Shown: positions 22,561 to 33,968 of the stretch, piece after piece
Layout: each line of letters starts with the position of its first letter
Position numbering within the stretch: position 1 is the first letter of the stretch
Source: Cycas panzhihuaensis
Lineage: Eukaryota > Cycadophyta
DNA length: 64,000 nucleotides
Reading direction: 5' to 3'
Assembly: GCA_023213395.1 (NCBI GenBank)
Contig: CM041465.1
Span: 65,169,741-65,233,740, forward strand
Notes under the pieces: model-generated
Database searches by the model: none
Seen by the model: the letters and a program-made list of their open reading frames with translations, nothing else
Told to the model about the DNA's origin: nothing
Made by a program: the position numbers and the translations under genes

Positions 22561-24557
22561 AAATTGTGATGAGATGGTGATGATAATAAAGAAGTAGAAG
22601 AGTTGATAAAAGTATGTGCCACTGACACATGTGGCTAATATGCCTAGTACAACAAGGATATAGAAATGAATGTTATGATGAGGAGGCAAGCAATGATAGA
22701 TAACAACTAAGTGTTTTTCAACAACTATGAATGATATGAATGCTCAAATAGATTACTAGTGAAAAATGAGTATAAGTAATCATACAAGAGTGAGGCCTAA
22801 TCTAGAGTTTCCAAAGAGTGGTAATGTGTCATACAACTAACCTCTAACTTATATCTAGATATAGATAAGATGTTGATTTGATGCTTAAGGCTTCTAGTAT
22901 ATGATAAGGGACTTCACTTGCAATACCTGCACCTATGCTTGGTGATGAAATTTAAGTCATAGTGGAGCCCAAGTACTTCTAGTTCAATAGTGAGCAATGA
23001 TATGCCTCCTTTAAAGAGTTAAACGGTATATGTGTATCCCACAACTATGATGAATATTAGATCAGGTTAATTTTAATCTTACATTAAGGTTTTAGTTGTC
23101 TCAGCTGGTTATCAAGATAATCCCTAAAGGGAGCCCATAGGTATGACTATCCTATCACTCCACTAGTATTCTGGTTAAGTCTAAATCCACCTTAAAACCC
23201 ATGCCTTCCTTAGGGCCCAGAATTCAACCAAACAAGATATCTCAACCTTAGTAAGTATGCAAATAGGCTCAAGATGGCAGAATAATCGATCATAATAGGT
23301 TCATTTTAAGGAATATACAAATATATTTACATTCATATTCCTATAAAAGTTAAATGAGTTATTAATGTGTTAACGTTGATGCTTATTTTTATACCTCCTT
23401 TATGTTTTTTTTTTTTTTTGTTTATTAATATACATACAAATAAACAAATATATAAAAATGTAAAGTATAAACACCAAATTTTGCTCTAATCTAGGTGTTT
23501 TACTATCACAATAAGATTTTACTTTTGATTTTTAAGAAAAGAAAAAGGAAAACCCCTTCTTTTTGTTAATAGAAGGGAAAAAGGAAACAACTTAAAAATT
23601 TTCTATTGAACTTGAATTTTGACTAAAAGAGAAAGTATCAAGAAAAGTAAGAGAAATCTAAATCTATTGTCAGAAACTTCTATATAACTATATATCTGTA
23701 TAAAATAGTCAAAATATTTTATCTTAAAACTTCACTCTTTTATATGATAGATTTGACTATGGTGAGTTAAAAAGTCTTTTAGAGAAACTTCTGAAAATGA
23801 GCAGAAGTAGCCTGAAACTCTTACGAAACTTTCATATAAAAAAATCAATATTTTAAATAAATCTCTCTATCTAATACATGAAATTTAATAAAACTTGATT
23901 TGTTGGATTTCTTGAGACTAGATCTAATAAATCCCTTAAGAAATTTTGGTATTCACTAAGCATTTTAAGATAATTTCTCAAAGAACGGTTAGATTAGGGT
24001 GTGACTAAACTTCTATATTTTTAGGCCATTCAAGTTAGATTTGAAGATGGTATAGAAAATAAAAATGATTCTCTTAGTTAGACATCCCTCCCTATAATTT
24101 TTTAGCAAAAATTGATAACTTTTATTTTTCATATACTGCAGGGCTGAACAGTCTTTTCTCGAATGGTTTTAACTAATTTTTGCCACCTATAAGTAGTTAA
24201 AAATATACCATATGACTTTATAACATAGATTCTATAATTGACAATTAATTCATAAAGAAAAATCAATATAATCTCCCTTAATACAATTTAAAATAAGCTA
24301 TGAAAATTGATAAAATATTAATTTTGTTTAAGAGTTGAGCTAGAAAACTTTTTTTTGGCTAGTAATTTCAATCTTCAATGCACCTACAAATGAATGGAGG
24401 ATATTAAAATATGCTATAAATAAAATATAATCTTTACCTAATGATAAAGCTCTTAAAAAATTTTAAAATAATGATTGCACTCTTAAGATTTCACATTGAA
24501 GGTAAAGGAGAGGAAAAATGGCTCCATATAAGTAAAATGGAGTGAATAGGTCCCCTT
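22561..24557 (-). other. Copia-3 leader, no gene seen
   Basis: AT-rich sequence between the primer site and gag. It contains a poly-T run near 23406-23420. I see no protein motif or RNA gene. Confidence 0.4.
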
Positions 24558-24572
24558 CTAGCTCTGATACCA
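24558..24572 (-). other. Copia-3 primer binding site
   Basis: The minus strand reads TGGTATCAGAGCTAG, an exact initiator-Met tRNA type site, preceded by TCACAAG, the likely LTR end. Confidence 0.7.
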
Positions 24573-25005
24573 CTTGTGACTTATTATTGCACCAAAATCC
24601 CATAGTAATTTAGGAAGAGGACTCCTTGGCAAGTAAACCAGCCATAGTCTAATACTCCTCTATGACGAGGAGGCCACCATAGCATGTCTTTGTGCCTCTA
24701 TTTTGCACAGACTAGGGGTTTGACCAAAGTTGAGACCCTTACAGGGAAAGGGGCTTTGTCTAGTATATGCACAAAGTTGAACCTTAAACTTACACATGAA
24801 AAAAAGATGAATCTAGGGATTAAATCACTCACATACACATAATAACAATGGAGAATGAAGAAGATATCAGAATAAGAGATGAGAGTAAAGCTTGGAGGTT
24901 AGAATAAACAATGACTCCCTCCATAAGACTTCATCTTTTATTATTGAGGGTGAATATTAGGGTTAGGATTTTTCTGCCTAAGGACATGAATCTAAAATTA
25001 CATTC

Positions 25006-25318
25006 TAAAGAGAAAATACAACCACAGAAGTAATGTGATAATAGAATTTTAAACTATGTAAAGAATAAATAATATAAATAATTCAAGCACTTAATAAAGA
25101 ACACCAAGAGATTCAAGTCTAAGCATAAATATTTTATTACTCTAAGCAATGGCTAAAGAATTATAGAGATGAATAAACCCTAACTCTTCACATCAACTTA
25201 TCAAAGACTCGTCTACAACCATGTTACATGTGCTATTATATAAGAATATATAAACACAACATTACAAGATATTACCTATACCCATGTAAAACTTGTAAAG
25301 TGTTCAACATATCTAATA
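25006..25318 (-). repeat. Copia-2 3' LTR, 313 bp
   Basis: It aligns to 35774-36168 apart from an ~82-bp segment present only in that copy. It begins (minus) TATTAGATATG after the polypurine tract. Confidence 0.9.
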
Positions 25319-25330
25319 ATCTCCCACTTG
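25319..25330 (-). other. Copia-2 polypurine tract
   Basis: The minus strand reads AAGTGGGAGAT directly before the 3' LTR, the classical Copia tract. Confidence 0.9.
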
Positions 25331-25429
25331 TTGAATACTTTACAAGAAACCTATATACACAACTATTTAATACTGAAATCACAAACACCCATTACATTTT
25401 TATACCATCTAAATTTTTCTGTGCTAACA

Positions 25430-26000
25430 ATCTTGGTCAATGAGTCTACAACATTATCTTGTATAGCAATCTTCTACAAATCTACCTTATGATCTTGAAC
25501 CATTTCTCTTATAAAATAGAACTACACATTAATATGCCTCAACCAAGCATGAAAAATATGATTCTTTACTAGGTAGATTGCACTTTAACTGTCATAATCT
25601 ATCCTCAGAGTATCCTTCTTAAATCTAATATCTATGCATAATCTCTATAACCAAACCTATTCCTTACATGTATGAGTAGCTATCATATACTTTACTTTTG
25701 TGCTAAAAAGTGTCATAACTTGTTATCTTTTATTCATCCAACTAACTACATCACCACAAAGGGTAAAAACATACCCATAAATTCCATAGCCTAATGTACC
25801 CTGCAGATACTTGAAAATCCTTTCCACATCCATCAAATGCTCCCTACCTAGGTTTAACATATAACTACTAACTACTCCCACTACATGGGCAATGTCTAGT
25901 CGAGTGCAAATCATTACATATATCAGGCTACTAATAGCATTAACATAAGGGATAAATGCCATGTCTTCAACTTCTTAGTGAGTATTTAGGTATTATTTAG
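25430..26000 (-). pseudogene. Copia-2 RNase H region
   Basis: The minus strand from about 25960 reads AISSLIYVMICTRLDIAHVV and RIFKYLQGTLGYGIYGY, the conserved link between Copia RT and RNase H, then HINV*FYFIREMVQDHKVDL and SLTKIVS near the end. RNase H would degrade the RNA template. Stops and small frameshifts are present. Confidence 0.85.
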
Positions 26001-26049
26001 CTAATAATTTTAAACTAATAAGAAGAGAAATATTAATTAGTTTATTATC

Positions 26050-26760
26050 TTGTAACCTAAATTACTGTAATATTATCTTAATGTACCATCTTTGGCTAAG
26101 CCAAATCTTCTTGTTTCTCCTATCCCTTTTTATCTCAATACCCAAAATAAAATATGCAACACCAAGGTCCTTCATCTTAAAGTTAGATTTTAGTTTCCCT
26201 GTCACAAGTTGGTTTATTTCTTTATTATTACCAACTAAAAGGATGTCATCAACATATAAAGAAAGAATAACAAAATGATCATCAACCTACTTATAATAAA
26301 TATAATGATATGCTTTGCTATGTATAAATCCATCCATCAATATATGTGAATTAAACTTTTGATACCACATCCTTAGTGACTATTTCAAGCTATATAATGA
26401 CTTCTTCAACTTACATACCATATTCTCCTTCCCTACAACTTCAAACCCTTCAAACTGTAACATATAAATTTCTTTCTCGAGGTCATATGAAGAAATGTAG
26501 TCTTTACATTCATTTAATCCATCTCAAGGTCATAGGTAGCTACTACAACTAATAAAAATCTAATTAAAGTAACTTTTATAACAGGAGAAAATACCTCACC
26601 CAAATCTATTCCCTTGACCTGGGAATAACCCATTACTACCAAGCAAGCCTTATACTTTTTCACAGTACTATCTGTCCATAACTTCTTCTTGAAGATCCAT
26701 TTGTTATTAATAGGTTTCTTGCTATCAGGTAGATTCACCAAATCCTATATGTTATTTTTA
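26050..26760 (-). pseudogene. Copia-2 reverse transcriptase
   Basis: An open frame at 26741-26514 reads KPINNKWIFKKKLWTDSTV, YKACLVVMGYSQVKGID and FSPVIKVTLIRFLL, the start of the Copia RT (RVT_2). Further on come KKSLYSLK and, near 26250, LYVDDILLVGNN with the YVDD catalytic box intact, then DLGVAYFILGIEI. Several CAA/CAG-type codons have become stops, so the protein is not made whole. Confidence 0.9.
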
Positions 26761-26769
26761 TCCAAGGCT

Positions 26770-27526
26770 ATCATTTCTTCTTATATAGCCTTCATCTAGA
26801 GTTGGCTCTCTTTTGAATCCAGAGCCTCTTAAACAGTACTTGGATTATTATCTATAGTAGATAAAATAAAAAAGAAGCAATAAAAGTCTTTAGGAATATA
26901 CCTACCAGGTTGTCTTCTCTCACAAGTTGATCTCCTCAAGATGTGGGGTTCTTAAGGTTGAGCTACCTCTACAACTAGTTCATCCTCTTTAGTTGATTCA
27001 TATTCTGATGTACAATCTTTATCTCTTACTTCAAATTATATCTTCTTCGAGTATTTCTCCTTTGGTTCTTCATCCTACTTTAGAGAGTTAAACTTCTCTT
27101 TAAAGACAACATTATGGCTATACATAACCTTTTATGTTTCAAGGTTATAAAGCTTATATCCTTTAACACCATCACCATAGCTAATGAAAATAGTCTTTTA
27201 TGCTTTGAAATCAAGCTTAGTCCTTTGCTATCTAGGAACATGCATAAAAACTTTATAACCAAAAACTCTAAGATGACTAACAGATGATGTCTTACCAGAC
27301 CATACTTCTTCAGGTGTTTTGTATACCAAGGTAGTTGTCAGTGATCTATTTATCAAGTAGTTTGTAATCATCACAGCCTCTACCTAGAATTTCTTCTCTA
27401 ATCTAGTAACACTAAGTATACTCCTTAATATCTCAAGCAAGATCCTATTTATTCTTTTAGCAACTCCATTCTACTATGGCATATAGAGAATTATCTTTTG
27501 CCTTGCCATCCTACACTACTTACAAA
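26770..27526 (-). pseudogene. Copia-2 integrase C-terminal part
   Basis: Starting at the TRG-4 junction, the minus strand reads CRMARQK and then an NGVAKRINRILLEIL block, the Glu-containing motif of Copia integrase. Two adjacent stops stand where the family has Gln-Gln. Farther on come SHLRVFGYKVFMHVP and ISYGDGVKGYKLYN, the conserved integrase tail. The missing upstream half is at 33969-34290, on the other side of TRG-4. Confidence 0.85.
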
Positions 27527-27933
27527 TGTTGGAGTTAATCGCCATCACTTCACTCCCACCTTTCCAACCAGGATTATACACCTCATCAACTTTAATTTAG
27601 ACATGTGATGCTTAACATGTCGAGGTAAGTTAAAGTAAGTTTAACTTTAAGTTAAGTTAGTTTCATTTGAGTTAAGTTAATATTATTTTATTATTATTTT
27701 GAATTCAGGGGTTGAGGAGTTTCCCTCCTTCCCCAAATTATAAATATTGAGTGGTGTGCAACCCTAGTGTCTTGAGACACCGCCCTTATTTAGGAAATTT
27801 ATAACTCTCTTCACTACAATGGAATGACTACAATGGATTTTTAGTTTATACTACATTGATATATTGTAACATTAATTTATGTGATTCTTTATATATGTTC
27901 TGCCATGTTCTCCTACAATATATTTTTCCTATA
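27527..27933 (+). repeat. TRG-4 5' LTR, 407 bp
   Basis: It starts TGTTGGAGTTAATC and is followed by primer site PBS1. It aligns end to end with 33562-33968. Confidence 0.95.
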
Positions 27934-27935
27934 TT

Positions 27936-27947
27936 TGGTATCAGAGC
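27936..27947 (+). other. TRG-4 primer binding site PBS1
   Basis: TGGTATCAGAGC, 2 nt after the LTR end. It defines the 407-bp LTR of this copy. Confidence 0.9.
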
Positions 27948-27978
27948 TTAGTTTAACTCTAATATTTTTTCCAACATT

Positions 27979-27990
27979 TGGTATCAGAGC
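27979..27990 (+). other. TRG-4 second primer binding site PBS2
   Basis: A second exact TGGTATCAGAGC, 43 nt downstream, preceded by CCAACATT (an LTR-end-like sequence) and followed by AGGTGATTGCTGATC, which is what follows the active site in TRG-2. Confidence 0.9.
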
Positions 27991-28019
27991 AGGTGATTGC
28001 TGATCTATAAAGTTTTTCA

Positions 28020-29390
28020 AAAAAGCAAGAAGATTTTGAGGTAGATTTACTCAAGGAAGCAAAATACTAGTTATACTTATTTTCTGCACAATTTTTTCAG
28101 TAGTTTCATATATTTTTTAGTAGATTTGCTTATTATTAAGATATATTTATGCTATAACAAGTATATCTTATATTGTTTCACAGATTTGTGTAGATTTATA
28201 AAGGATTTTAGCTACAAGCTATATTTTTTCAAAGATTTATGAAAGAGATTAGCAACAAGCTATATTTACTCAAGTTTTTTCTCAGATTTGAGCTATCCTT
28301 CTTCAGATTTACATATTTTACCATACATTTCATCATTTCTTGGTAGTTTTTTATCTACTTATCTAATATTTTTTACAGATCCATAAAGAATATCAGTTGC
28401 ATGCAAGATTTATATGGTTTTTCTTCAAGATCTATAATTTTTACTTCAGATCTATCATAGTTTTCTACAGATTTGGCTTATATTTTTCATATTTACTCTT
28501 TCTATCAAATATTTGTTAGTTTTCTAGTTTATTCTATTTAAATATTTAATATTTTTTCAGATCTACTATATTTTTACTATAGATCTACTTATTTTAGTAA
28601 AATTTTCACTATTTTTTCTAGTATATTCATTTAGATCTGTAATATTTGGCTATAGATCTGCCATACTTATGTCAGATCTACAATATTTACACAAGTTTTT
28701 TTAGATCTACTAGTTTTTACTTCAGATCTGCTTATTTTAGGAAGTATTATAATATTTTATGGTATATTTATTTCAGATCTACAACATCTTATTTCATATC
28801 TATATTTTTAACATATATTTGACAATTGTTTCAAGTTTTCTTTTTAGATCTATAATTTTTTGGTGCATATCTTGCCCAACAAACCATATGTTATAGTAGA
28901 TCTACCTATATTCGACTTGTGAGGAAAAAGATTTATCTATTGAAAGCTTTTGAAGCCTATTTTTAGCTACAAATCTACTACAGTTGCGTGTTCTAGGTTC
29001 TTTAGTTACTTTTTCAGTTTTAAACACATATTTTTTGATATATTTGCAACATATTTGAAAAGATTTCAGAATACATATATATACATTTCATTTGCTTGAT
29101 CTATTTTTATCAAAATATTTAAAATTTTCTAGTTCATTTAAACTTCATTGAATCAACAACAAAGAAAACTTAACATTTTTTCATATTTTCTTGTATAAAT
29201 ATATGTTTTTTAAATATTCCATACACATAGAGATACAGAGCCAAAAAGAAATAAAACTTTGTTGCCCTATACATCATCTTAACAGAAGTTCATAAGATTT
29301 TTGGTTCCATTGCTATATTGGCACATGTTTCTCTGCTATAATATATTTGCAAAATAAGTGTATATTATGAAAATTTTAATATAATCTGCC
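28020..29390 (+). other. TRG-4 leader, T-rich AGATCTA repeats, no gene
   Basis: Conserved leader shared with TRG-1. It is rich in AGATCTA motifs spaced irregularly (about 28360-28860), a decayed form of the 92-bp repeat of TRG-1. No coding motif is seen. Confidence 0.6.
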
Positions 29391-29394
29391 TTTA

Positions 29395-29540
29395 TATAGC
29401 CCTTGTTTTGGCAAGAAATTATTAAAGCCCAAGATAAGAAGCACTATAACCCATAAATAAATCTTTCACTCTGGCAATAACACCCGTTGTATCCTTCAGA
29501 CCTAAAATCTTACATGACTTCAAGAAAGTCATCATAACAA
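29395..29540 (-). pseudogene. Captured fragment of SIN3-like corepressor (PAH domain)
   Basis: Minus-strand reading, with a stop and frameshifts, gives YDDFLEVM, DFRS, then DTTGVIARVKDLF and LILGFNNFLP. This order and these words are the signature of a paired amphipathic helix domain in SIN3-type transcriptional corepressors, scaffold proteins of histone deacetylase complexes in the nucleus. Only about one PAH helix bundle (~45 residues) is present. It lies antisense to TRG-4 and directly beside the SPB1-like fragment, so it is retrotransposon cargo and not a gene. The family call comes from memory of the family and was not searched. Confidence 0.75.
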
Positions 29541-29555
29541 GACCATCATCATCAA

Positions 29556-29900
29556 AAGTACACCATCATCATCATCATCAAAAGTATTGAAGGCAGCATC
29601 TAGAACCTTTTCCTATTACTTCTTTCTTAGCTTTTTCTTAGCATAAGCTAAAATTTCTATTTTTTGAATCAGTGTCATATTTTGATTCATCACTTGAGTC
29701 GATAGATGCAGTAGGAACTAGTTCAAAATCATCCTCTTTCACTAGCGGGAAGGTCTTGTGTTGAGAAACCTTGAACTAAGAAACAATAGCAACATTTTCT
29801 TTATCAGTCTTGGATTCTTCTTCTCTACTTTGGGTTGCAGCTTCCTTGCTCTCATGCATTTTTATTGATAGAGAATCAATTTGGTTAGACTTCTTTTGTG
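29556..29900 (-). pseudogene. Captured fragment of SPB1-like rRNA methyltransferase, C-terminal
   Basis: The minus strand reads VKEDDFELVPTASIDSSDES, an acidic Ser-rich run, then after a 1-nt shift KIEILAYAKKKLRKK, two stops, and EKVLDAAFNTFDDDD. This matches the start of the Spb1_C domain of FtsJ/SPB1-type nucleolar proteins, which methylate rRNA and act in 60S subunit assembly: acidic linker, EILA.AKK.LRKK, ..DA.YN...F.D. The methyltransferase domain is absent. Upstream, to 29900, a K/E/S-rich linker is partly open. It lies antisense to TRG-4. The nearby GATGAT run may have expanded. Confidence 0.65.
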
Positions 29901-30127
29901 AATGGTTCCTAGACTACTTTCTCATGCTTATTGAATAATTTGAAAAGAATAAGGTTGAATGCTGTAAGAACTTGATTTTTTCCTTTGTAATATGTGTGAC
30001 TTTAAGTATAGGCCCAATTGTTGAGCCATATCTTCATAAAGATGAGCACCTAAAGGTAAGATTAAGAACGATAAAGAAACACCATAATAGAATAAAAACC
30101 CATATTTGGTGAAGGTTGAAGACACAT

Positions 30128-30129
<2 letters not shown>

Positions 30130-30196
<67 letters not shown>
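30130..30196. repeat. (TA)n microsatellite
   Basis: About 67 bp of uninterrupted TA repeat inside the TRG-4 cargo. Confidence 0.95.
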
Positions 30197-30198
<2 letters not shown>

Positions 30199-30199
30199 A

Positions 30200-31230
30200 A
30201 AATCCATAAGAATTTTTAAGCCATTGCAGAAATACTGCATCTTGTATCTCCGTCCAAACAGTCAAAACCTTCAACCCGAATAGTGGGAGTTGGTCCAAAT
30301 GATGGGCTAAAATAGAATTTTTTGAGAAAATATTTCAATAAAATTAAGTATTAGTAAGCAAAATTAAGGCTCTTGATAGTGTGTGCAGTTGCCAGGCAAA
30401 GAAAAGCTTCAGATCAAGAAATACTAAATCTATAACCATTTCCCATCTCTAACTTCCTTTGATGTTAATATATTACCATTGTTTCCCAATCTTTGCATCA
30501 ATGCGAGAGTGTTCTTAACATACTCCAAATTTAACTAATCTTCTATATATTTAGAGCTTCCTCAAATTAGTTATCTTGGTTCGTGTCAATAGTTGGAATA
30601 GCATCTCCACAGCTAAAAATTATAGCATCTCCACTATCTCAGCAGGTTAATGAAAGCCAATCGACTACTCCAGCACTACGGGTGAATAAACTTGGAGCCT
30701 AGTTGATTCCTGGATGAAGTTACCCTCCATAATTTTTTGCTTTCTAATATTGCTCCTCTGCAGCTGCTCTTCATGGGAGAAGTGACTCACACAACATATT
30801 ATTTGACCTCAGAAACCATAATTCTTGTCCTATACAGAACCCTTGCAAGACTCTCACCATTTATTTTTTGGATTTGGCATCAATTTAAACTTGGAGTCTT
30901 GTGTCGACTGGTGTTAGAGCCATTGTTAGTCTATCGACCTCGCCTTTCAAAGGCCACCTCTCTCCACACCTTTCTAGAAGGATATGCCAGGCGATTGTAG
31001 ACTCTATAATCTGATTCTCCGTGCGTTAGAATCTATTCTCAGAAATCTCAATTTGAAGTTAGCTCTCAAGTTATTTGAAATTGTATATAACACTATCTAT
31101 TAACTCCAAAGTCGAACGAAAACCCTTCGTCATTACGTCTGGTCATCAAATTGGAGATCTGTTTATCTTTTCAAAGTGGGCAGCTTTGTGCAAGTTGCAT
31201 GCAGCACAGCGGCGGCCTCAACGGTGCCCC
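30200..31230. other. TRG-4 cargo, unidentified part
   Basis: No match to the other TRG copies. An open frame of 87 codons at 30737-31000 (+) and one of 77 codons at 31075-31308 (+) have no motif I recognise. This may be non-coding flank or intron of the captured sequences. Confidence 0.35.
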
Positions 31231-31357
31231 TTTTTTTCATTCACAATTTTATTTATTTATTTATTTTTATATATAAACATAAAAGTTTTAAAAATTAAAT
31301 CATTTTAAATAATATTTCAAATCCAAGTGCTAAAAACTCTTAGCCCTTTTAACTCTC

Positions 31358-31411
31358 AACCCCTAGTCTTATTTTACCTCTATATGAACTTAACTTATCA
31401 CAAAAGGGGTT
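31358..31411 (+). other. Leader hairpin AACCCC...GGGGTT (TRG-4)
   Basis: AACCCC at 31358-31363 pairs with GGGGTT at 31406-31411. It is the counterpart of the TRG-1 hairpin with one compensated base pair, and it sits in the same position at the start of the conserved 3' leader. Confidence 0.5.
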
Positions 31412-31558
31412 AACAAACTTTTCATAATTTTTTTCTTTTCTTTGTTTTTTTTTAATTTTTCATTTTTACATAGGGTTATTGGCATTTTTTATCATAACTC
31501 CTCATTGAGACATCTGTTTCTAACGAAACTAGTTTCATTAGATCAGAAATTTTCTGTA

Positions 31559-31638
31559 GATTTAAAGTCATATTACCCATTAAAATTAATCTACAGAAAA
31601 TTTCTGATCTAGCATCAGAAATTTTCTGTAGATCTAAA
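31559..31638. repeat. Short inverted and direct repeat, GATCAGAAATTTTCTGTAGA
   Basis: GATCAGAAATTTTCTGTAGA-type sequence occurs near 31539-31561, again near 31611-31633, and as its reverse complement near 31590-31611, so the region can fold back on itself. This looks like a local rearrangement in the TRG-4 leader. Confidence 0.6.
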
Positions 31639-32808
31639 GTCATATGACCAATTTAGTGCTGATTTGAAGTCAATCAGTCCTTTTTTTAGCCTTTTTTAAA
31701 CTTTTTACAAAATCACTTTTTGAACTGATTATATTTTATTACCGTAAAACTATTTTCTGCCCAGATCTATTCTAAAATGATCTACATTCAACAAAATTCA
31801 TTAACTACCTTTTATTTTATTTTTTAGACTTCATTTTGACCACTATTTTAATTGTTGAAAGTGGCATTTTAGTGGTTTTTAGCATTTTTTTTAACATTTT
31901 ACCATAAAGGTACCTGTTACTATTTCTACAATAACTTTTTTGTTTCACATCCAAATTCAGTTTTGTCAACTTATTTGGGAATCTAACTCAATTCTCTTCG
32001 ATATGATATAGTTTTTCATACATTTTAATGTATTTTTAATGATTTTTAAATTATTCAAAGTAGAGGTACTGTATTGCTTTAAACCTACCACTTTTTACAA
32101 ATTTTTATATATATTTCTCAAAAAATTTTAGTTGAAAGTATATTTAGAAATCTTATAAATAATATTTAATCATTTCTTAGCATTTTATAAAGTTTTATTA
32201 GCATTTTCATACAATTTTGAGCATCAGCTCCTGTTAGGCCTTAAAACAATGCCTATTTCCTTTGGATCATCAAAACTTGACTTATAGGAATCCATTTTCA
32301 AAACAGTCAATTCTGTTGGATTCATATTTTGTTTATCTTCATACTCATAAAGTTTCATATCATTCTAATATCATTTAGTATATTTATGAATCTTTTAAAC
32401 TTAAGGTTGTCCTCTAACCCTTCTTTTAAAAAGTTTCTTCATACTCCTTATCTTTCAAAGTAAAATATATATATATTTCAATTTTTTCAACATTATATAT
32501 TATCATCAAGGCTAAGGATTTATTGCATTGAAAAGTTACATTTATTCATTTGAAGAAAATCAAAAGGTAAGGATTATCCCTTTTATTATCAAAGTTATAT
32601 TTTAGATTTGTATTGCTAAAAAGATCTTTATTACATGTAAATTTACTTATATATCCATCATTTCCTTACTGTGCCTAATTGATTGACTTTCTAAAGGCCA
32701 TTACATCTACTTCAAAATATTTATTTGAAATCATATACATTCATTGTATTTATTAACCTTCTTGGCTTAGTAAAAGAATACTTTCATACTAAAGTTTTTC
32801 TTGATAAA

Positions 32809-33561
32809 ATGACACAATTTCCCATTTTCAATGGCCATAACTTTTCACTATGGTATAACACTATGCAAGACTATTTTATTGAACCTGATCTTATAAAATA
32901 TTTGTAACATGAATGTGATCTAAGTATCAAAGAAAATTTTAGAAAGGATAATGAAGCATTAGGTTTATTATTTTGCACTATGCCTGATGATATTTTTTCA
33001 CTAGTTTCTGAATTAACAACTTCTAAATTAGTTTAGAATGTATTGATTCCTACTTATAGGGGAGATACCCTACATGTATTTGATGATATTTTTAATGAGC
33101 ATGTGAGACAGGTGATAGAACAAGTGAAGCATAACGACAACACCTATGAAGATTCAGATCAAATGCAGGACCAACTTGTTACACAAGGATTTGATCCTCC
33201 ATTTGACGGGGAGAATGAAAATGAATCGTATGATATGATGGAGAATGAATCTGATATGACAAAAAGGAATCTTATGATATGATAGTTGTTGATAGCATAC
33301 AGATTACAAAAGATAAAGTTCAAATTTAAATTTTTCTTAATGTTCTAGTTGACAAAGTCAAAGTTGCATCTATACATACATACTTGAATAAAGCATTATC
33401 TACTTATAGTTTCTTTACATCATTCCTTGGTAAAGAGATATATTTTGCAAGAAGCTTGAAGTATATTAATGAAGATCAAAATTTTAAAGTTTTTTTCAAA
33501 TACAAGTTCCATAAGTTCAAGGAAAAGATGCAAGTGTTTATGGTGACATTAAAGTAGAGAA
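32809..33561 (+). pseudogene. TRG-4 gag-like protein, degenerate
   Basis: The ATG at 32809 starts MTQFPIFNGHNFSLWYNTM, then after a stop HECDLSIKENFRKDNEALG, LLFCTMPDDIFSLVSEL, and in an open frame at 33043-33282 GDTLHVFDDIFNEHVRQVIE followed by MQDQLVTQGFDPPFDGE. It is collinear with the TRG-2 gag and of similar length, with no zinc knuckle. Stops replace Gln and Trp codons. The C-terminal part (FFKYKFHKFKEKMQVF-like) runs to the polypurine tract. Confidence 0.8.
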
Positions 33562-33968
33562 TGTTAGAGTTAATCGTCATCACTCCACTCCCACCTTTCC
33601 AATTAGGATTATACACCTCATCAACTTTAATTTAGATATGTGATACTCAACATGTCGAGGTAAGTTAAGGTAAGTTTAACTTTGAGCTAAGTTAGTTTCA
33701 TTTTAGTTAAGTTAACATTATTTTATTATTATTTTAAATTCAAGGGTTGAGGAGTTTCCCTCCTCCCCCAAATTATAAATATTAAGGGGTGTGCAACCCT
33801 AGTATCTTGAGACACTGCCCTTATTTGGGAAATTTGTAACTCTCTTCACTACAATGGAATGACTACAATGGATTTTCAGTTTATACTACATTGATGTATT
33901 ATAATATTGATCTATGTGATTCTTTATATATGTTCTACCCTGTTCTCCTACAATCTATTTTTCCTACA
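33562..33968 (+). repeat. TRG-4 3' LTR, 407 bp
   Basis: It begins TGTTAGAGTTAATC and ends TTTTTCCTACA, with Copia-2 integrase sequence immediately after. It does not contain either primer site. Confidence 0.95.

Larger units (their letters stand above)
20505..25005 (-). mobile_element. Copia-3: minus-strand Copia remnant (gag-protease-integrase)
   Basis: On the minus strand: LTR-like sequence (24574-25005), a primer site at 24558-24572, a ~2-kb leader, gag (22560 to 21800), protease (21420 to 21150) and integrase core (to about 20520). The Copia-1 LTR then begins, so RT, RNase H and the 3' LTR are absent. Copia-2 is inserted at 25006, so part of the LTR may continue after 36168. Confidence 0.7.
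27527..33968 (+). mobile_element. TRG-4: gag-only LTR retrotransposon with captured gene fragments
   Basis: A 6,442-bp element with LTRs of exactly 407 bp each (27527-27933 and 33562-33968, very roughly 8-9% different by eye), two primer sites, a ~4.9-kb leader, gag, and a polypurine tract. It is nested in Copia-2 integrase, and the flanking pentamers ACAAA/ATAAA differ at one position. The leader carries antisense fragments resembling SIN3 and SPB1. There is no pol. Confidence 0.92.

Noticed and set aside
29928-31308. Open frames 29928-30125, 30737-31000 and 31075-31308 as genes
   Set aside because: No motif, and they lie inside TRG-4 cargo; treated as unidentified cargo.
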